Assembly: GCF_001857945.1 (NCBI RefSeq)
Contig: NZ_CP017770.1
Span: 1,612,001 to 1,676,000 of the forward strand
DNA length: 64,000 nt
Direction of reading: 5' to 3'
Source of the DNA: Paenibacillus crassostreae
Lineage (GTDB): Bacteria > Bacillota > Bacilli > Paenibacillales > Paenibacillaceae
The position numbers and the translations under genes were made by a program. How positions within the stretch are numbered: position 1 is the first letter of the stretch; every line of letters begins with the position of its first letter. A model generated the notes under the pieces. The model had not been told where the DNA came from, did no database searches, and was given only the letters and a program-made list of their open reading frames with translations. Below, one piece after another: positions 62,261 through 64,000 of this stretch.

Positions 62261-62892
62261 TATTCCCCTTCAATAAAATAAACCTGTTCTCCCTCCGAAA
62301 TCAGAGATTGACCTTGTGTGACGTCAATCATCCATGTCTTAAACATCTCTACCTCATGATTTCTCGGAAGACATGTCATCTTTACTTTTTCGCTAAAGAA
62401 CGTTTCACCTATCCGAACCTCTCTGTTACGTAATTCATTCTCCAACTTACCTAACCAAGTGTAATCTACTTCTACAAAAATCTCTCGATGAAGAACACGA
62501 GTGATAACATCTCCTGATCCTAACGCTGCGACAGCACCATCTGTGTATGCCCGAATCAATCCTCCAGCACCTAACATGATTCCACCGAAATAACGAGTAA
62601 CCACAATCGCAACATTACTTAAGCCCTGATTACGAATGACCTCAAGCATTGGCTTACCTGCTGTACCACTAGGTTCACCGTCATCCGATTGCTTCTGAAT
62701 CTCATTTCTCTCACCAATCATGTATGCTGAACAATTATGTGTTGCATTCCAATGTTGCTTCTTAATATCTTCAATAAATGCAACAGCTTCAGATTCAGTG
62801 CTCACCGGCATGACATGTCCAATGAACCTTGACTTCTTAATGACAATCTCATTCGATCCTGATCTTCTAACCGTTTTATAGCTTTCGATCAT
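62260..62892 (-). CDS. yvyE: YigZ/IMPACT family protein (UPF0029)
   Basis: 210 residues. The N-terminal domain contains KKSRFIGHVMPVSTESEAVAFIEDIKKQHWNATHNCSAYMIGE and the family signature DDGEPSGTAGKPML with RYFGGIMLGAGGLIRAY. A smaller C-terminal ferredoxin-like domain follows from about 140. The molecular role of this family is not established. It is coupled to the downstream TetR gene. Confidence 0.93.
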   Translation of the reverse strand: MIESYKTVRRSGSNEIVIKKSRFIGHVMPVSTESEAVAFIEDIKKQHWNATHNCSAYMIGERNEIQKQSDDGEPSGTAGKPMLEVIRNQGLSNVAIVVTRYFGGIMLGAGGLIRAYTDGAVAALGSGDVITRVLHREIFVEVDYTWLGKLENELRNREVRIGETFFSEKVKMTCLPRNHEVEMFKTWMIDVTQGQSLISEGEQVYFIEGE

Positions 62893-62952
62893 TCAATAAC
62901 ACTTCCTATATCTTGAAGTAATGCTGGGATGAAATGTTTAGTTTTTATATTT

Positions 62953-63000
62953 TAAGAAAGCAGTCCCCCGAAGTTGGTGCAACCGGTGAACTGCTTCTTA
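62953..63000 (-). terminator. terminator of pgi
   Basis: On the minus strand TAAGAAGCAGT (complement of 62990-63000) pairs with ACTGCTTTCTTA (complement of 62953-62964) with one bulge, followed by an AT-rich stretch ending in AAAAAC. It begins about 35 nt after the stop. Confidence 0.65.
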
Positions 63001-63034
63001 GATTTATCTACATATTCTTTATTGAGCGAAGCTA

Positions 63035-64000
63035 CTATTCAGTAAGTCTAGCTTCCAATTCTGCCTTTTCTTTCTCATATCCTGGTTTACCAAGTAATGC
63101 GAACATATTCTTCTTATATGCTTCAACACCAGGTTGGTCAAATGGATTCACACCTTGTAGATATCCACTAATTCCAACTGCCTTTTCAAAGAAATATACG
63201 AGGTATCCGAAAGAGTAAGGTGTCATATTCGGAACAGTTACAATCAGGTTAGGCACTTGTCCATCTGTATGAGCAAGCATCGTACCTTGGAATGCCTTCT
63301 TGTTCACGAAGTCCATTGTCTTCCCTGCCAAGAAATTCAATCCATCTAGATCATTAGGATCACTCTCGATCGTTATTTGTTCAACTACTTCTTCTACCTG
63401 AATAACGGTTTCAAAGATGTTACGGCTACCTTCTTGAATAAATTGCCCCATAGAGTGTAGATCCGTTGAGAAGTCAACAGAAGCAGGATAGATCCCTTTA
63501 TAATCCTTACCTTCACTTTCTCCGAACAGTTGCTTCCACCATTCCGCAACATAATGTAAGGAAGGTTCATAGTTCACAAGAATTTCAATAGCTTTACCTT
63601 TACGATAAAGTGCGTTTCGAACTGCAGCATATTGATAACTCTGATTCTCAGCTACATTAGGATTACTAAATTCCACAGAAGCATCAGCCGCACCTTGCAT
63701 CATTTCTTCTATGTTAATACCTGCTGTCGCAATAGGTAACAATCCAACTGCTGTTAGAACGGAGAACCGTCCGCCGATATCATCTGGAATAATGAAAGAC
63801 TCATATCCTTCTTCATTGGCAAGGTTCTTAAGAGCTCCTCTAGCTTTATCTGTTGTAGCATAAATACGTTTACGAGCTTCTTCTTTACCATACTTTTGTT
63901 CAAGCGCATCACGGAAAACACGGAATGCCACTGCTGGTTCAGTTGTTGTACCCGATTTAGAGATAATATTGACAGAGTAGTCTTTACCTTCTACTAAATC
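63035..64000 (-). CDS. pgi: glucose-6-phosphate isomerase, C-terminal two thirds
   Basis: 322 residues are visible; the gene continues past the right edge (its 5' end is outside). Pgi signatures are clear: the sugar-phosphate loop [22 protein letters not shown] just inside the edge, the segment [21 protein letters not shown], and [25 protein letters not shown] near the end. It interconverts glucose-6-phosphate and fructose-6-phosphate. The reading frame is open from 64000 to 63035, so a start inside the window (63931) is not real. Confidence 0.96.
   Translation of the reverse strand, partial: DLVEGKDYSVNIISKSGTTTEPAVAFRVFRDALEQKYGKEEARKRIYATTDKARGALKNLANEEGYESFIIPDDIGGRFSVLTAVGLLPIATAGINIEEMMQGAADASVEFSNPNVAENQSYQYAAVRNALYRKGKAIEILVNYEPSLHYVAEWWKQLFGESEGKDYKGIYPASVDFSTDLHSMGQFIQEGSRNIFETVIQVEEVVEQITIESDPNDLDGLNFLAGKTMDFVNKKAFQGTMLAHTDGQVPNLIVTVPNMTPYSFGYLVYFFEKAVGISGYLQGVNPFDQPGVEAYKKNMFALLGKPGYEKEKAELEARLTE

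Noticed and set aside
62934..63218. Plus-strand ORF of 94 codons opposite the end of pgi
   Set aside because: It lies antisense over pgi codons and its terminator hairpin, without a ribosome binding site.

Overview
The window looks like chromosome from an endospore-forming, low-GC Gram-positive bacterium, most likely Paenibacillus or a close relative. The signs are a germinant-receptor operon, strong purine-rich ribosome binding sites, a lipoprotein with paired copper-amine-oxidase-type stalk repeats, TcyP, YqkE-like and YvyE-like proteins, and CcpA-type cre sites. The genus is inferred from gene content. No rRNA, tRNA or CRISPR array was seen. Both ends cut through genes: odhB at the left and pgi at the right.

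Left part (1-17.3 kb): odhAB (2-oxoglutarate dehydrogenase); a catabolite-controlled sugar operon (binding lipoprotein, two permeases, GH43 arabinosidase-like enzyme) facing two paralogous ArsR-type regulators with an unusual large C-terminal domain; a stalk-domain lipoprotein; a GNAT and an SDR enzyme; pepQ; a queuosine-precursor transporter behind a probable preQ1 riboswitch; and a chemoreceptor.

Middle (17.6-31.3 kb): tcyP (cystine uptake), then a cobamide salvage block on the minus strand. Transcription runs cobD-cbiZ-cbiB-cobC, then through an adenosylcobalamin riboswitch into btuF-btuC-btuD-cobT-cobU-cobS-cobQ. The block imports corrinoids, remodels cobinamides through CbiZ, attaches the aminopropanol arm and assembles the nucleotide loop. 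A 17-bp-arm palindrome sits inside the riboswitch aptamer, and 28 bp of it recur beside a decayed tnpB gene at 61.5 kb. lplA follows on the plus strand.

Centre (31.4-42.3 kb): an AraC regulator facing an oxidoreductase plus two sugar isomerase/epimerases; a promoter, ZTP-type riboswitch and terminator with no obvious target gene; a YqkE-like protein; a LacI regulator facing a 50-residue membrane peptide; and a tightly coupled operon of two beta-lactamase-fold serine hydrolases with a three-gene ABC-2 exporter.

Right part (42.4-64 kb): a germination operon of order A-C-D-B; a HAD phosphatase; MFS and amino-acid transporters; an M50-type membrane protease; an AraC regulator facing a flavodoxin-fold NAD(P)H oxidoreductase that seems to start at ATT; a GH4 glycosidase with an AraC regulator and a PhnP-like hydrolase; a sulfate ABC transporter operon (cysT-cysW-cysA-sbp); the IS605-type tnpB relic with its right-end RNA; yvyE plus a TetR regulator; and pgi.
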